From assembly GCF_037975245.1 (NCBI RefSeq), contig NC_092576.1, positions 21,511,611 through 21,575,610 of the forward strand: 64,000 nucleotides of DNA. The letters are read 5' to 3'. Of the stretch, positions 28,945 through 41,400 are shown one piece after another (the first letter of the stretch is position 1; each line of letters opens with the position of its first letter). Both the position numbers and the translations under genes were made by a program. The stretch is from Apostichopus japonicus. Taxonomy: Eukaryota; Echinodermata; Holothuroidea; Aspidochirotida; Stichopodidae. Under the pieces are notes generated by a model. That model was not told the origin of the DNA, ran no database searches, and saw nothing but the letters and a program-made list of their open reading frames with translations.

Positions 28945-29490
28945 AGATTCTACAGATGCCCATCAGCCCATTTCCAATTGCCAATGGCCACCTATTTGTA
29001 AGAGGCGTAATGCATATGTTATCTTACAGGCTGGTCTGTGGGAGAGAAGGCAGCTTATAAAACAAGGTTCCACAATTTGGAGTTTGGTGACTCCAAATGA
29101 CCTTTGACCTCAATAAAATCTTCTACTGAACGTGTCACAACTACATACTAAATATGAGATTCGTCTAACCTTCCCTTCTTCAGTTATTGTGTTTACAAGG
29201 TTTTCACAATTTGACCTCTAGTGACCCAAAATGGACCTCCACCAAAAACAATAGGGATCTTGAACTTGATGTGGTACTCCTTTACAAGAAATACGAGACT
29301 AAACCAAGCTTTCGTCCTTGAGATATCGTGTTAACAAGGTTTACACTATTTGGCCCCTGGTGACTCCAAATGACCTTTGACCTCCCCACAAAACGATAGG
29401 GTTCTACTCAATGTGGTGCTCATATACACCAAATATTAGATTGGGCCAAGCTTCCCTACTTGATCTATCGTGTTTACAAGCGAGGCGTCA
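28945..29490 (+). repeat. Dispersed DR1-type repeat (copy 5, two to three units)
   Basis: It matches 911-1260 and adds a further unit. Exact TGACCTTTGACCT occurs at 29098-29110 and 29371-29383. GAGATATCGTG and TTTACAAGG mark unit borders about 135 bases apart. Confidence 0.8.
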
Positions 29491-31327
29491 CACACGCATA
29501 CAGTGTATAGGTTACGATTATCATTGAAACAAAAAACAAAGTGACAAGTATAAATTGTAAAATTTCATCATATGGGCTAGTTTTCAAAAGTGTGCTTATA
29601 TTTTTTTTGCCCCTGGCCCCTAAATACTTCATCAGGGCAATGCAGTGTTTGCAATTTTAGCTTGTTTTTAGGCTTGTTTTACATGCAGTTTTTAATCACA
29701 TCTAGTTATTAACACCATTTATTCAAAATCTGCTTTCAGATGAAATTTTAAATACTAGTGGATCCTGGGGGTTATGAGGGGCAATAGTCTGCTCAAAAAT
29801 GACCAAAATATTTATAGAAAATTCCCTTCCTAAAATGGACAGTTCTTGAACTGTTTATCATTGAATACAAACTTACTTAGATGCAGCTACTTTCAAAAGG
29901 GAGAAGGCTTGTCCCTTCTCTGACACCCCTTGTCAGGACCACACTAGATCCAGATCCATGCCTTCCTCCAAGAGGCCAAAACCTCTAAAGAAAATGTCAT
30001 TTTGTACTAAATAGCAAGTATAGAAAACATTTCCAGAGATCAAAAAGACACCCCAGGGTTACTGGTGAATCCAATGGTAGCCATAATCCCCACCTACCTC
30101 CCCCAAACAAGTTTAAAAATTAATGATTTTGGACTTAATATAGTACCATTTTGTATCTAACAACCCTGAATTATTTTCTCAACATTTGTGAAAAAGGGAT
30201 GACCTACTAGTGGGGGCCAATATAAAAAAGGAGGCAGTGAGGCCTTGGCCCCAACACTGTGGTCAATTGAGGGAGAATCACCCACAGCAGTTGGGTAAAA
30301 ATTATTCACCGGCAGCGACGGGGGGGGGGGGAGGGTGAGGAGGATGGGCTGAGATAATTATTTTCTAGCTATTGGATTTCATATTGCACATCATGTACTC
30401 AAACAAAACCATTCCCAACAAGCTAATTTGCCTACTGTAACAGGTTGAAATTATGTCCCCACAAAATTTTCATATTTAAGGTGCATTTTGTGGTCCAAAG
30501 CGTGGAACATCCATGCAGAGACTTGCATTATTGTCATTTGTCAACATTACATAAGTTTTCCTTGTTCTCTCTTACCTAGGTAAGATCGTCTTTAATTTCT
30601 TCTTTATGGTCAAATTAATTACTACTAAGCAGATCATAAATTTTTTGAGATCCTAAATGTGCTGGTATTATGCTGGTATATATACTAAATGGTTAGCGAG
30701 GCCTCATAACTGTGGGGTCATTTTGAGTACAATTGACATTGTCACTAGGGGATTCCCCCAAATTGTCTTTTGACTACTACAGTTTGGAATTGCTGGTGCA
30801 TATTGAGTTTGAGTTAATTATTCTGATTGTTTAAAAGACCTCAGTGAAGTTAATGTATATCTCTGTAAGAAAGCAATATATGGGTCATAATTAGTTCTGC
30901 CAAACTGTAAAGTAGAAACTCAATATAAAATGAAACTTTGAGGAAACTGCTTATCCACTAAAGACCCTGTGTAAGAATATGTGTAAAAGTAAGTTGTTCT
31001 TGTTGATTCCCTACCCTATTCAGCTTTATGTACTCTACAGCTCTGCTGCATAAACTGCTTGTGCATAGGAAGACCGTTGCAGCAGCAAAGGGTTCACTGG
31101 CTGACGCATTTCATCCTTAGCTGTGCTGCATTACCCCTGACGAATGCCAAGTTCCTATTGTATATCCATAATGTCAATTTTATGTCATAACAAGGCATCT
31201 CCTTAAGCTTCTAGGCAACAATTCAAATTCAAGGTAAACTTGTGCTCACTGGAAACTGGCAGAATACAACAACACTATTGGTTAAAACAGATTGATATTT
31301 AATGGTCTGAACCCCATGAGGTATACT
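29491..31327. other. Gene-free spacer
   Basis: AT-rich sequence with one G-run (30319-30334). No open frame with protein-like composition and no repeat end could be recognised. Confidence 0.5.
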
Positions 31328-31336
31328 GCAGTATGA
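31328..31336. repeat. Left 9-bp target duplication (GCAGTATGA)
   Basis: GCAGTATGA here and at 38991-38999 are identical and directly abut the two ends of the foldback-like element. Confidence 0.9.
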
Positions 31337-31513
31337 ACCGGTGTGAAGTTAGATACTTATTCCCCTTTCCTCGTTCGATATTCGTGAATGAGTAACTGCT
31401 ACCTATTCAGTTACGTATTCGACAATGGTTTCGACATAACACCTCTGGCATGACAAAAGCTTTCTTACAAGATGTTCAACATTTGGTCGTGGTACGAGGT
31501 TTATCTATGGGTC

Positions 31514-32437
31514 ATATACTCTAATGACTATTTAGAAGGGTACCATAATGCATCTTGTCCGGTCCAAATAGTTCTTGACCAACTAAAATGACCACTATTT
31601 CACCAGTTCCTATATTAATGTAACAGGACCTGAAAAAATCACTATAGGCCCTAATCAAGACTAGCACGCCTTGGATCACCTAACCAATGGGTCATATGAA
31701 TTCTTAACACATTGTAGAAGGATACCATAATGCGTCTTGCCCGGTCCAAAGAGTGCTTGACCAATTAAAATTGACCATTAAATCAACAATTTTTTAAATA
31801 AATGTAACAGGAACTTAAATAAAAACATTTGGGCCCTAATCAAAACCAGCAGCACGCCTTGGACCACCAAACCAATGGGTCGTAGGAAGTCCAAGGACAT
31901 TGTTGCAGGGTACCATTATGCGTCTTGCCCGGTCCAAAGAGTGCTTGACCAATTTAAATGACCACTAAATAATTACTTCTTTAATGAGTGTAACGGGACC
32001 ACGAAAAGCTTTGGGCCCTAATCCATGCAGCACGCCTTGGATCACCTAACCAATGGGTAACATGAACTCCAAGGACATCATAGAAGAGTACCACAATGCG
32101 CCTTGCCCGGTCCAAAATGTGCTTGACCAATATAAATGACCACTAAATCATTACTTCTTTAATGAGTGTAACGGGACCAAGAAAAAACTTTGGGCCCTAA
32201 TCCATGCAGCACGCCTTGGATCACCCAACCAATGGGTCATATGAACGCTAATTACAATGTAGAAGGGTTCCATAATGCGCCTTGCCCGGTCCAAAGAGTG
32301 CTTGACCAATGAAACTGACCACTCAGTCATCACTACGTAAATGTATGTAAATGGACCTTCAAAATTCTCTAGGCCCCAGTCAAGACCAGCACGTCTTGGA
32401 CCACCTAACCAATGGGTCATAGGAAGTCCAAGGACAT
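31514..32437. repeat. Left-arm satellite of the foldback element, about 5 units of 179 bp
   Basis: The words GCCCGGTCCAAAGAGTGCTT, CACGCCTTGGA and CCACCTAACCAATGGGTCAT recur about every 179 bases (for example near 31740, 31925, 32105 and 32284). Orientation is opposite to the right arm. Confidence 0.92.
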
Positions 32438-33640
32438 TGATTGGGGGGGGGTTAGTGGCTGAAATTCCAACTGGATGGGTTTTGGAGCCGGAAAATTCTG
32501 ACTGCTGCCTGTACCCCCACCCCCAGCACTACTCGTCAACGATACGGTCAGTGTCAGTCAGACACCCTATCTTTCGCGACTGCACTTTTGTTTCGAACTT
32601 TTTTTTCGGTACTGTTGTACCACTTGCCCTCACTTCACAAACTTATTAATCACTCTGGTTAAGCGAGTAAGCAACTGAGTATAAGTTATCTGCTTGATAG
32701 GCTACATAGACTACTAACTACAAAAGCTATGTTAAAGTAACAAAGAGGAAAACAACAAATTTTCTAACAAATTATATTCGACGACATAGTGAAATTACCC
32801 AAAAATACAGTGCTTTTTCCTAGCGAGCTTAATATTATTTTCTTGGGAGTGGGGGGAGGGGGTGAGACTATTTATCACTCACATGAAAAAAGGATTTGGA
32901 ATATGGAGCATTTGAATGAAGTGAACAATTAAAAATTTTGCAGAAAATTGTTCAGTTGACGAGATACGATAAGTTGTCAATTAAACATTTTGCCCAAAAA
33001 ATATTTCAATTGCTCAGTTGGAATGAAGTGAACAATTGAACATTTTGCCAAAAAATGTCCATTTCACGAGATAAGGTAAGTTGTAATTTGTAAAGGTAAT
33101 TAGAGTGCAAAAATTTTTCAATTGCTCAGATGGAATGAAGTGAACAATTGAACATTTTGCAGCAAAACGTCCAATTCACGAGATATGATAAGATGTCAAT
33201 TAAACATTTTTCAGGAAATTGTTCAATTGCTGAGTTAAAGCAACTGAGCAATCCAACGTTTTCTGTTTTTTGATAAGATTTTATCTTGTACTCTAAACAA
33301 GTTACTGAAAAATTTCACCTCATAGGGCAAAGTGTTTCTTATGTTGATGGCACCTTTAAGCTTCCGTAGATTAGCATTGAGCGTTTATATACGATGTACA
33401 TTTCTATTAGGCATTTTTTTTACAGTATTCAAAATCATACGAAGTTTTGTATGGTGGAGTATAAAGATCACGAGATACAATTTCTCAATGTGAAACTGTG
33501 GTAAATATGACTGATTAAAGGTCAATTTTCACCAAAGATTTTAGGTCACTCCCAAATTACAAGAATATATGAAAAATAGAGTGCGACAGTCGGAAAAAAT
33601 TAGAGTGCGACAGTCAGAAATTCCGACTGTCGCACTCAAA
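32437..33640 (-). repeat. Dispersed repeat, inverted relative to 55326-56365
   Basis: The order GGCTGAAATTCCAACTGGAT, GAATGAAGTGAACAATTG, GAGATACGATAAGTTGTCAA and GAGTGCGACAGTCGGAA matches the reverse complement of 55326-56365 nearly end to end. Inside, a unit of about 125 bp (GAATGAAGTGAACAATTGAA to ACGAGATAYGATAAG) is repeated two to three times. The outer ends are a poly-G side and GTGCGACAGTCGGAA. No transposase. Confidence 0.8.
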
Positions 33641-33842
33641 TTTTCCAACTATTGTCAGTTTTACCAAGATTGGGGGGTGAGCCACGTCCCTGGCCGCATG
33701 TCTATATATGGCCAAATTCTGTAGGAAAGCTTTACAATAAATCACTAACGAAATTTCAGGCCTACTCAAAGAGGAAAATTGCAATGTGGCAGTTATTTGA
33801 ACACAGTGGCATAAAGCGACAGCATCTTTCCAGGGCTAAAGC

Positions 33843-33915
33843 AAGGCTGTAACAGGCTTGTAGCAGGCTTGTAGCAGGCTTGTAAGCAGGCTTGTGGCAG
33901 GCTTGTAGCAGGCAT
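33843..33915 (+). repeat. 11-bp minisatellite (GCAGGCTTGTA), about 6 copies
   Basis: GCAGGCTTGTA repeats with single-base changes. It lies in the core of the foldback-like element. Confidence 0.88.
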
Positions 33916-35309
33916 GCACTGTCATAAAAGCTCAACTGAAGCTCAAAGCCGGACAAACAATCAAAGTAATGAACAATCCCCTAGGCCTACCATGCATTAA
34001 TGGCACATGCAGTAACGTTCAAACAAGGAACGAAGAAAATTGTTACTATTTCCGATATTTAATTCATTTGGGAATACAAATGCGAAAATGCAGTTAAACT
34101 TTCAACATGCTGCAGATTCTTTCATTTATCTATCACTTAAGAATGTTAAATGGTTCGACACAAGGGAGCAATCACGCTATGATAAATATGAACTCTCAGT
34201 CTTTTAAAGGTAATTCCATGGACAAGGTAGGCAGTCAGTTCGTACATCGGTATCACTTAGTTCGAGCCTAATGGTCAAGCGCTCTTTAACAAGAGAAAAC
34301 TTCTAGGAAACATCCTGAATGAATCATTAAATTACAATCAGAACGCATGGTCCTTTGTTCTGCTCCTTCACATTTATCTAATGAAGTATTGAGTAATAGT
34401 GTATGGAACATCTCTGCACATAGATTGGTAAAATGTATCAATTCTACCAGCTTAAAGTAATTTTAGCATGAAAATTTCTTTCTACAAGTACATTTCAATC
34501 CAACTAGAGAATAAATGAGGAGGGTGGGGGGGGGTGTGGATATTAAGCATGTTACATATCTCCTAACTTCTATACTTCCACAATTGATTTAGCATATAGC
34601 CTAATTTATATTAACCGAAGAATTAATACATTAAATACAATTGTAAGTGATTAGAAAAGTGTAATTTTGACTAAACGCGAAATTAGCCTAAAATCTGGCA
34701 CTTTTGTGAATGGATTGAATATATCTTGTGTATTTAGTAAAATTTGTATAGCTAGATTATGGAAGTTATAATTAATATTTAGGTAAAACTGAATAAAAGG
34801 AAATTTGCTAAAAACTCACACTAACTCTGGTCTATGTTTAGTTGGAATAAACCCAGTGAAACTTCTTATGGTGGATCTGCCCTCTATACACTCCAACAGA
34901 AACTTTCTATTGAAAAATTGCTAAGCAAGGGCGGCGGAAGCACTTTCAATCTGGGAGGGCACCAACATCAAAGGGCACTTTGCAGAAATTCGATTGGACT
35001 GATGCAGCATTATATTTAGTACCCTTTATAACTCTTATTGTATTATCTCATTTGCATATACACATCACTCCATCAACGTCCCCCCCCCCCCCCCTCAAGG
35101 AAAATATGCATATAGCACTGCAATATCCAATGTGCAAATTGTGAAACAAGGAACAAGTTTTCTTTTGAGACAAAATGAGGTGAAAACATACTATATAGTT
35201 GCTAATGTAGGAATCATCTGAATTAGAGTTTATTTTCTTGATAATATCTTAACAATTTGTTTCCATTCGAAATAGCTTTGAGTTTGACCAACAAAAATTC
35301 ATTAAAAGT
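33916..35309. other. Core of foldback element, nothing coding seen
   Basis: AT-rich sequence with a G-run at 34527-34535 and a C-run at 35081-35095. No transposase motif was found in either strand. Confidence 0.5.
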
Positions 35310-35487
35310 CAGGGGCGTAGCCAGGATTTGCAAAGTTGTATGCACGACTATCTGAGCGGAGCGCCACCATCAGTTGGCGCGGAGCGTACACGAAATTTTT
35401 TGGTTTTACAAATCCCTTAGATGGCCGGAAACGGCCCTTCCCGAGTGTTCATTCTGGTTCCCTGGCCTCTAATTGCTAACTTGAGAC
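35310..35487 (+). mobile_element. hAT-like fragment with conserved hairpin, matching 59700-59876 inverted
   Basis: It starts CAGGGGCGTAGCCAGGATTT, carries GAGCGGAGCGCCACCATCAG and GGCGCGGAGCGTAC, then ATGGCCGGAAACGGCCCTTC and GAGACACCTC. The reverse complement of 59700-59876 follows the same order with about 90 percent agreement by eye. Similarity may continue to the poly-G/C block at 35540-35585. Confidence 0.75.
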
Positions 35488-35589
35488 ACCTCAATTTTTA
35501 TGTAGAAAAAGGGCAAATTTTTAACCTGAGAAAAAGTGGGGGGCATGTGCCCCCTGTGCCCCCCCCCCTGGTTCTGCCGGCCTTGTTGC

Positions 35590-36299
35590 TAAGAGAAAGG
35601 ACAAGCATATGGGAACACGATAAAATGAAAAAATGCATAGAATGGCACTACATAGGTTAACTTGGATTGGTTCATTACCAACCATGACTAATGGAGATCA
35701 TCAATAAATCAGAAAGGGATTTCAGCATAAAATATATGTCTGGGTAGAACTATTTCACTTGAAGACTTTTTTGCTAAATAAACTATTAAAGTTTATCTCT
35801 GCTTGACCCGAGATGACTGATTGCCTTAGTCAGCTCTATATGGAATGTAGCAGTGAAATCTTTCAGAACCCACGAAGGGGGTAACAGCGTTCACAAACAC
35901 TTTCATGGAGAGAGGCAAGAAAACTTTTCTGTTCTTTCAATCTGTAAATCTGCGAGTGTGACGTGTGAAACGAATAAAGAAATGAAATTAAGTTCTATGA
36001 ACGAATAATAAAAAAAACGGTTTTCATTGCGTTGCCAGTCTTCATTAATCACTTCATTCTGAGAAATGGAGTTGCGCCAAGGTGCGTGCACCCCCCCCCC
36101 AAAAAAAGAGTGCGCGTGTGTTTCTCCTGGGTGGGAAGGAAACTTTCTATGCTGATGATCGTAAAGCACCAATTAGCATTAATCTTGCGCGCCAAAGGTG
36201 TTGCTTTTTTTTGTATCACCACCATGGTACACACATAGAGTAAAACTTCAAAAAAGAAAATATTGATGAATCTACTGGATAATGATTGTGCATTAGTCA
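35590..36299. other. Core of foldback element, no feature recognised
   Basis: No gene. A C-run and A-run lie at 36091-36107. The satellite of the right arm begins near 36300. Confidence 0.5.
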
Positions 36300-38815
36300 T
36301 TTATATTTGTCAAGCACTCTTTGGACCGGGTTAGACACATAATGGTACCCCTCAACAATGTCCATAGAACTCATATGACCCATTGGTTGGGTGGTCCAAG
36401 GCGTGCTGGTCTTGATTAAAGTTTAAAGGGTTTTTATCAGGTCCCGTTACACTTGTTAAAAATGTAATGATTTATTGGTCATTTAAATTGGTCAAGCACT
36501 CTTTGGACCGGGCAAGACGCATTATGGTACTCTTCTACAATGTCCTTAAAGTTCATGTTAACCATCGGTTTGGTGATCCAAGGCATGCTGCATGGATTAG
36601 GGCCCAAAGCTTTTTCAGGTCCAATTACACTCATTAAAAAAGTAATGATTTAATGGTCATTTAAATTGGTCAAGCACTCTTTGGACCGGGCAAGACGCAT
36701 TATGTTACACTTCTACAAGGTCCTTAGAGTTCATGTTACCCATTGGTTAGGTGGTCCAAGGGGTGCTGCATGGATTAGGGCCCAAAGCTTTTTCGTGGTC
36801 CTGTTACACTCATTAAAGAAGTAATGATTTAGTGGTCATTTAAATTGGTCAAGAACTCTTTGGACCGGGCAAGACGCATTATGGTACTCTTCTGCAATGT
36901 CATTAGTGTACATGTAACCAATTGGTTAGGTGGTCCAAAGCGTGCTGCATGGATTAGGGCCCAAAGTTTTTTCGTGGTCCCGTTACACTCATTAAAGAAG
37001 TAATGATTTAGTGGTCATTTAAATTGGTCAAGCACTCTTGGACCGAGCAAGACGCATTATGGTACTCTTGTACAATGTCCTTAGAGTACATGTTACCGAT
37101 GGGTTAGGTGGTCCAAAGCGTGCTCCATGGATTAGGGCCCAAAGCTTTTTCGTGATCCCGTTACACCCGTGGTTTTCAACCTTGGGCTCGCGGGCCCATT
37201 TGGGCCCGCGAAGCCGATTTTGTGGGCTCGCGAGCATTGCCCCAGTAATGATTAAAAATTGTGGCATTTTTGGGGGCTGGTGGGGAAGGCACATGATGAT
37301 GTTTCTTAGGAAGCCTCTTCGATGAAACCTTGTACAACGGGTAAAATTTACTCAACCCTAACCCTATAAGACTAGTATAAGAGAATACCATTGAGGGTTG
37401 CAAGAAATCTTTGAGATAGGCTCTAATTGGGCAGTACCTGTCATCTGATCACGGAGGAACATACATAGCTCTGATTGAGTCCCCGGGTCACTTGTGTCAA
37501 GAATACACTAATAAACGCTGTGAAATTGATTTTATGAAGTTGATAACTTTGCAGGGTAGGGTATGGGCTCGCGAGGACGGCTCGGAAGACGAATTGGGCT
37601 CGTGATCGAAAAAAGGTTGAAAACCAAGGCGTTACACTCATTGAAGAAGTAATGATTTAGTGGTCATTTAAATTGGTCAAGCACTCTTTAGACTGGGCAA
37701 GACGCATTATGGTACTCTTCTACAATGTCCTTAGAGTACATGTTACCGATTGGTTAGGTGGTCCAAGGCGTGCTGCATGAATTAGGGCCCAAAGTTTTTC
37801 GTGGTCCTGTTACACTCATGAAAGAAGTAATGCTTTAGTGGTCATTTAAATTGGTCAAGCACATTTTGGACTGGGCAAGACGCATTATGGTACTTTTCTA
37901 CAATGTCCTTAGAGTTAATGTTACCCATTGGTTAGGTGGTCCAAAGCGTGCTGCATGGATTAGGGCCCAAAGCTTTTTCGTGGTCCCGTTAAACTCATTA
38001 AAGAAGTAATGAATTAGTGGTCATTTAAATTGGTCAAGCACACTTTGGACCGGGCAAGACGCATTATGTTACTCTTCTACAATGTCCTTAGAGTTCATGT
38101 TAACTATCGGTTTGGTGATCCAAGGCGTGCTGCATGGATTAGGGCCCAAAGCTTTTTCGTGGTCCCATTTTACTCATTAAAGAAGTAATGATTGAGTGGT
38201 AATTTATATTGGTCAAGCACTCTTTGGACCGGGCAAGACGTATTATGGTACTCTTATGCAATGTCCTTAGAGTTCATGTTAACCATTGGTTTGGTGATCC
38301 AAGGCGTGCTGCATGGATTAGGGCCCAAAGCTTTTACGTGGTCCCGTTACACTCATTAAAAAAGTAATGAATTAGTGGTCAGTTAAATTGGTCAAGCACT
38401 CTTTGGACCGGGCAAGACGCATTATGTTACCCTGCTACAAGGTCCTTAGACTTCCTATGTCCATTGGTTGGGTGGTCCAAGGCGTGCTGGTTTGATTAGG
38501 GCCCAAATGTTTTTATTTCAGTTCCTGTTACATTTATTTCAAAAAATGTTGATTTAACGGTCATTTTAATTGGTCAAGCACTCGGGCAAGACGCATTATG
38601 GTATCCTTCTACAATGTGTTAAGAATTCATATGACCCATTGGTAAGGTGGTCCAAGGCGTGCTAGTCTTGATTAGGGCCTAAATTAATTTTTTTACATTA
38701 ATTTAAGAACTGATGAAGTACTGGTCATTTTAGTTGGTCAAGAACTATTTGGACCGGGCAAGATGCATTATGGTTCCCTTCTACATAGTCATTAGAGTTC
38801 ATATGACCCATTGGC
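36300..38815. repeat. Right-arm satellite of the foldback element, about 12 units of 179 bp
   Basis: TGGTCAAGCACTCTTTGGAC, CGGGCAAGACGCATTATG, GGTGGTCCAAGGCGTGCTGC and ATTAGGGCCCAAAGCTTTTT recur at about 36310, 36490, 36669, 36848, 37026, then after a 463-bp insertion at 37675, 37855, 38034, 38213, 38391, 38570 and 38735. The outermost units are the most diverged. Confidence 0.93.
37167..37629. mobile_element. Nested hAT-type element, 463 bp, perfect 8-bp target duplication
   Basis: The ends CCGTGGTTTTCAACC and GGTTGAAAACCAAGG are inverted repeats resembling the hAT-Charlie consensus CAGTGGTTCTCAACCT. CGTTACAC lies on both sides (37159-37166 and 37630-37637), and intact satellite units have CGTTACAC once at this spot. 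Just inside the left end, CGCGGGCCCA and TGGGCCCGCG form a strong hairpin. No transposase. Confidence 0.9.
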
Positions 38816-38990
38816 CATAGATAAACCTCTTTCCACGACCAAATGTTGAACATCTTGTAAGAAAGCTTTTGTCTTGCCAGAGGTGTTATGTCGATACCAT
38901 TGTCGAATACGTAACCGAATAGGTAGCTCAGTTACTCATTCGCGAATATCGAACGAGGAACGGAGAATAAGTATCTAACTTCACACCGGT

Positions 38991-38999
38991 GCAGTATGA
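38991..38999. repeat. Right 9-bp target duplication (GCAGTATGA)
   Basis: Identical to 31328-31336. Confidence 0.9.
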
Positions 39000-40430
39000 C
39001 TTTGACCCAACATGCAATAACCTTTTGGTGTTGATCCTCATCTGCTAGGGATTCTTGTCTTGACATAAAAAACATCACATTTGTTGGCTTCTTATCAGGC
39101 TGGAGGGGGCCCTCAATCTAAGCTGCAACACTTATATTTCCAACAGTTTCCAAGTAATTTACACTGTTTAACACTGTAAGTGTTACATGTTTTGGTTTGG
39201 AAATTGCAAAAATCTTCTCCAGTTTACACACAAAATTGCCATGATGTATACTGAATAGTTACTCACTAGCTGACATATTTGCTAAACCATCATAGTGGGC
39301 AGGGTTGATATGTCACCACAGGTGTTTCTATTGATGGATTTTCTTTCTACCAGTGAAACACACTTAACATCTCTTGATTTTCTAAGGTGTCATATAGCAT
39401 CTTAATGTGTCTTCCAATGATACCAGGTTTTATTAAAGTTATTGTTTACAGAAAAATCTTGTTTAATGTTACAGAACATTAGCTTATAATTGTCAAATAT
39501 TAGTGAATGAGGTGTATAAGTTACTATTTTTCTTGGATTCTTGCCAAGTTTGGACTTGTGCCAAAAATATTTGATGTCCTTGCACAGTATGATGTGTCTG
39601 GACCACAACAGCCTACCAGTTATAATGCACGGCTACAAAGTCACATGCATTGAATTTGTTTTTGAGGATGAGGATTTCTATTATGATAAGTGAGCATCCA
39701 ATGCCATTTGAAGATGGTCAAATTTTAATGACCATCAGTTTTTTACATAACTCTGATCCAACCACAGCAGAATCTGGAAATTCTGAAAAAATTCCCTTAC
39801 TTGGAGCACACGATACAAGTTATTTTGAGAAAACTGCAGCTAAACAGTAACTCACTTGCCATGAATCAGGGTATTTATCCTCATCAATTTCCATTTAGTG
39901 TTGCAAAGTCTCTTTGTTTAGTACATTATATGTTGGCTAATAGATATTTAATTCAAAACTACCTACTTTTGCAATGACAATTTTTGTTCCCCTTAAAATT
40001 AAAAACATTGGGATGCTTTTAACCCATTGGTTACGAAGATAATTAGTTATCAGGTTCTGAATAGAATGAATTGTATATTGCAACAAATTCTTTGTCGGAT
40101 ATAACCAGATAAAAGATGAAAATACACAATTACCTTGTAATCAGGTCATGTACATCTATTGAAACAACTTTATCATGTTCAGAGAAACATTGGGCCAAAA
40201 ATGCCTCTCAGATTGCTGCATATGACACTTCCAAGACATTGTAAATTGCATCTCAATGTTGTTTACTTTAAGATCTCACATTTTAGAATTCACAGTTCAA
40301 AAAAGGCAAGTAAATTAGAAAACACAGTTAAGGTAAAAACTCTTTAGTTGGAAGGGATCAATATTTATATCAGTTAATCGAATATATCCCTACTTCACAA
40401 GGTATGTTTATGCTCAAATAATACTGAAAG
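39000..40430. other. Gene-free spacer
   Basis: AT-rich sequence with no protein-like frame and no repeat I could delimit. Confidence 0.5.
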
Positions 40431-41400
40431 AAAACCAATGCCAGGTTATTTCCTAGATACCGCTGTCAATTGGATGAATTCACATCAAGGAATTTCCATT
40501 GTTTGGTGCATCAAAAGTTTAAGTTCTTGGGAGTCAAATTGAATTTTATATCACTGTCTGTATCCCACACAGGTTTCCTGGCACTCATACAACATGAAAA
40601 GGATATGTAGATCTACTGTAGGCTGCATATTAGATGCACTGATGTATATTTGTATCACATTTAAGTTCTGTATCCCACAAGCTACGCTGGTACTCATAAT
40701 ATTTAGGTCCCACAAGGCAAATAAGAAATTTTCTGAACAGGTTACCGCTGTCAATTCCACGTATTCATAGCTAGGAATTTTCATTTTTTGTTAGGTAGAA
40801 GATTTCATTTCTTCAAACACAAATTGAAATGTTATTCCACTGTCTGTACCCCACAAGGTATCCTTGCATTCATACAACATGACCAGAACACAGAATCAAT
40901 CAGGTCAATTTTCATATTCCTCTGGTCAAAGTTATTGTTTGGCTTCTAAAAGCATTGCAGGCATCTACCGTAGGCTACATATTAGATGCATTAATGTATA
41001 TTTGCTTCAGATTTAAGTTCTGTACCCCACAAAATACACTAGTACTAGTAAACAAAATATTTAGGTCATGCGATGCAAATAATAAATTTACCGTACAGAT
41101 GACCCCAGTCAATTCTATGAATTCATAGCTAGGTATTTCCATTGTTTGCTACATAGGTTTTCATTCAAAGAAAAATTGAAAATTTATCCACTGTCTGTAG
41201 AACACCCCACAAGGTATCCTGGCACTCATACAACATGACCAGAATATAGCATTAATAGGTCAAGTTTCATATTCCTCTGGTCAAAGTTATTGTTTGGCTC
41301 CTAATAGCAATGAAGGCATCTACTGTAGGCTGTAACTTAGATGCATTAAGGTATATCACCTATTGATGCTGTATAGTGGATATGTTTTTCTGTACCCACA
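40430..41400 (+). repeat. Tandem repeat of about 350-360 bp, nearly three units
   Basis: CATCTACYGTAGGCT with TTAGATGCATTAATGTAT recurs at about 40610, 40969 and 41316. CCACAAGGTATCCTGGCACT, CATACAACATGACCAGAA and CCTCTGGTCAAAGTTATTG occur once per unit. Units differ by many substitutions. Confidence 0.82.

Larger units (their letters stand above)
31337..38990. mobile_element. Foldback-like, possibly Mutator-type, element with long repeat-built inverted arms (7,654 bp)
   Basis: The ends read ACCGGTGTGAAGTTAGATAC inward from both sides. They stay inverted copies for about 170 bases, with some ten mismatches or small indels. Inside this outer zone each arm is a tandem array of roughly 179-bp units: about 5 on the left (to 32437) and about 12 on the right (36300-38815), in opposite orientation. 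Exact 9-bp direct repeats flank it. Long arms made of tandem units are the hallmark of foldback elements, and a 9-bp duplication is typical of Mutator-like elements. The 3.9-kb core holds other repeats and no transposase, so the copy is non-autonomous. Confidence 0.88.
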
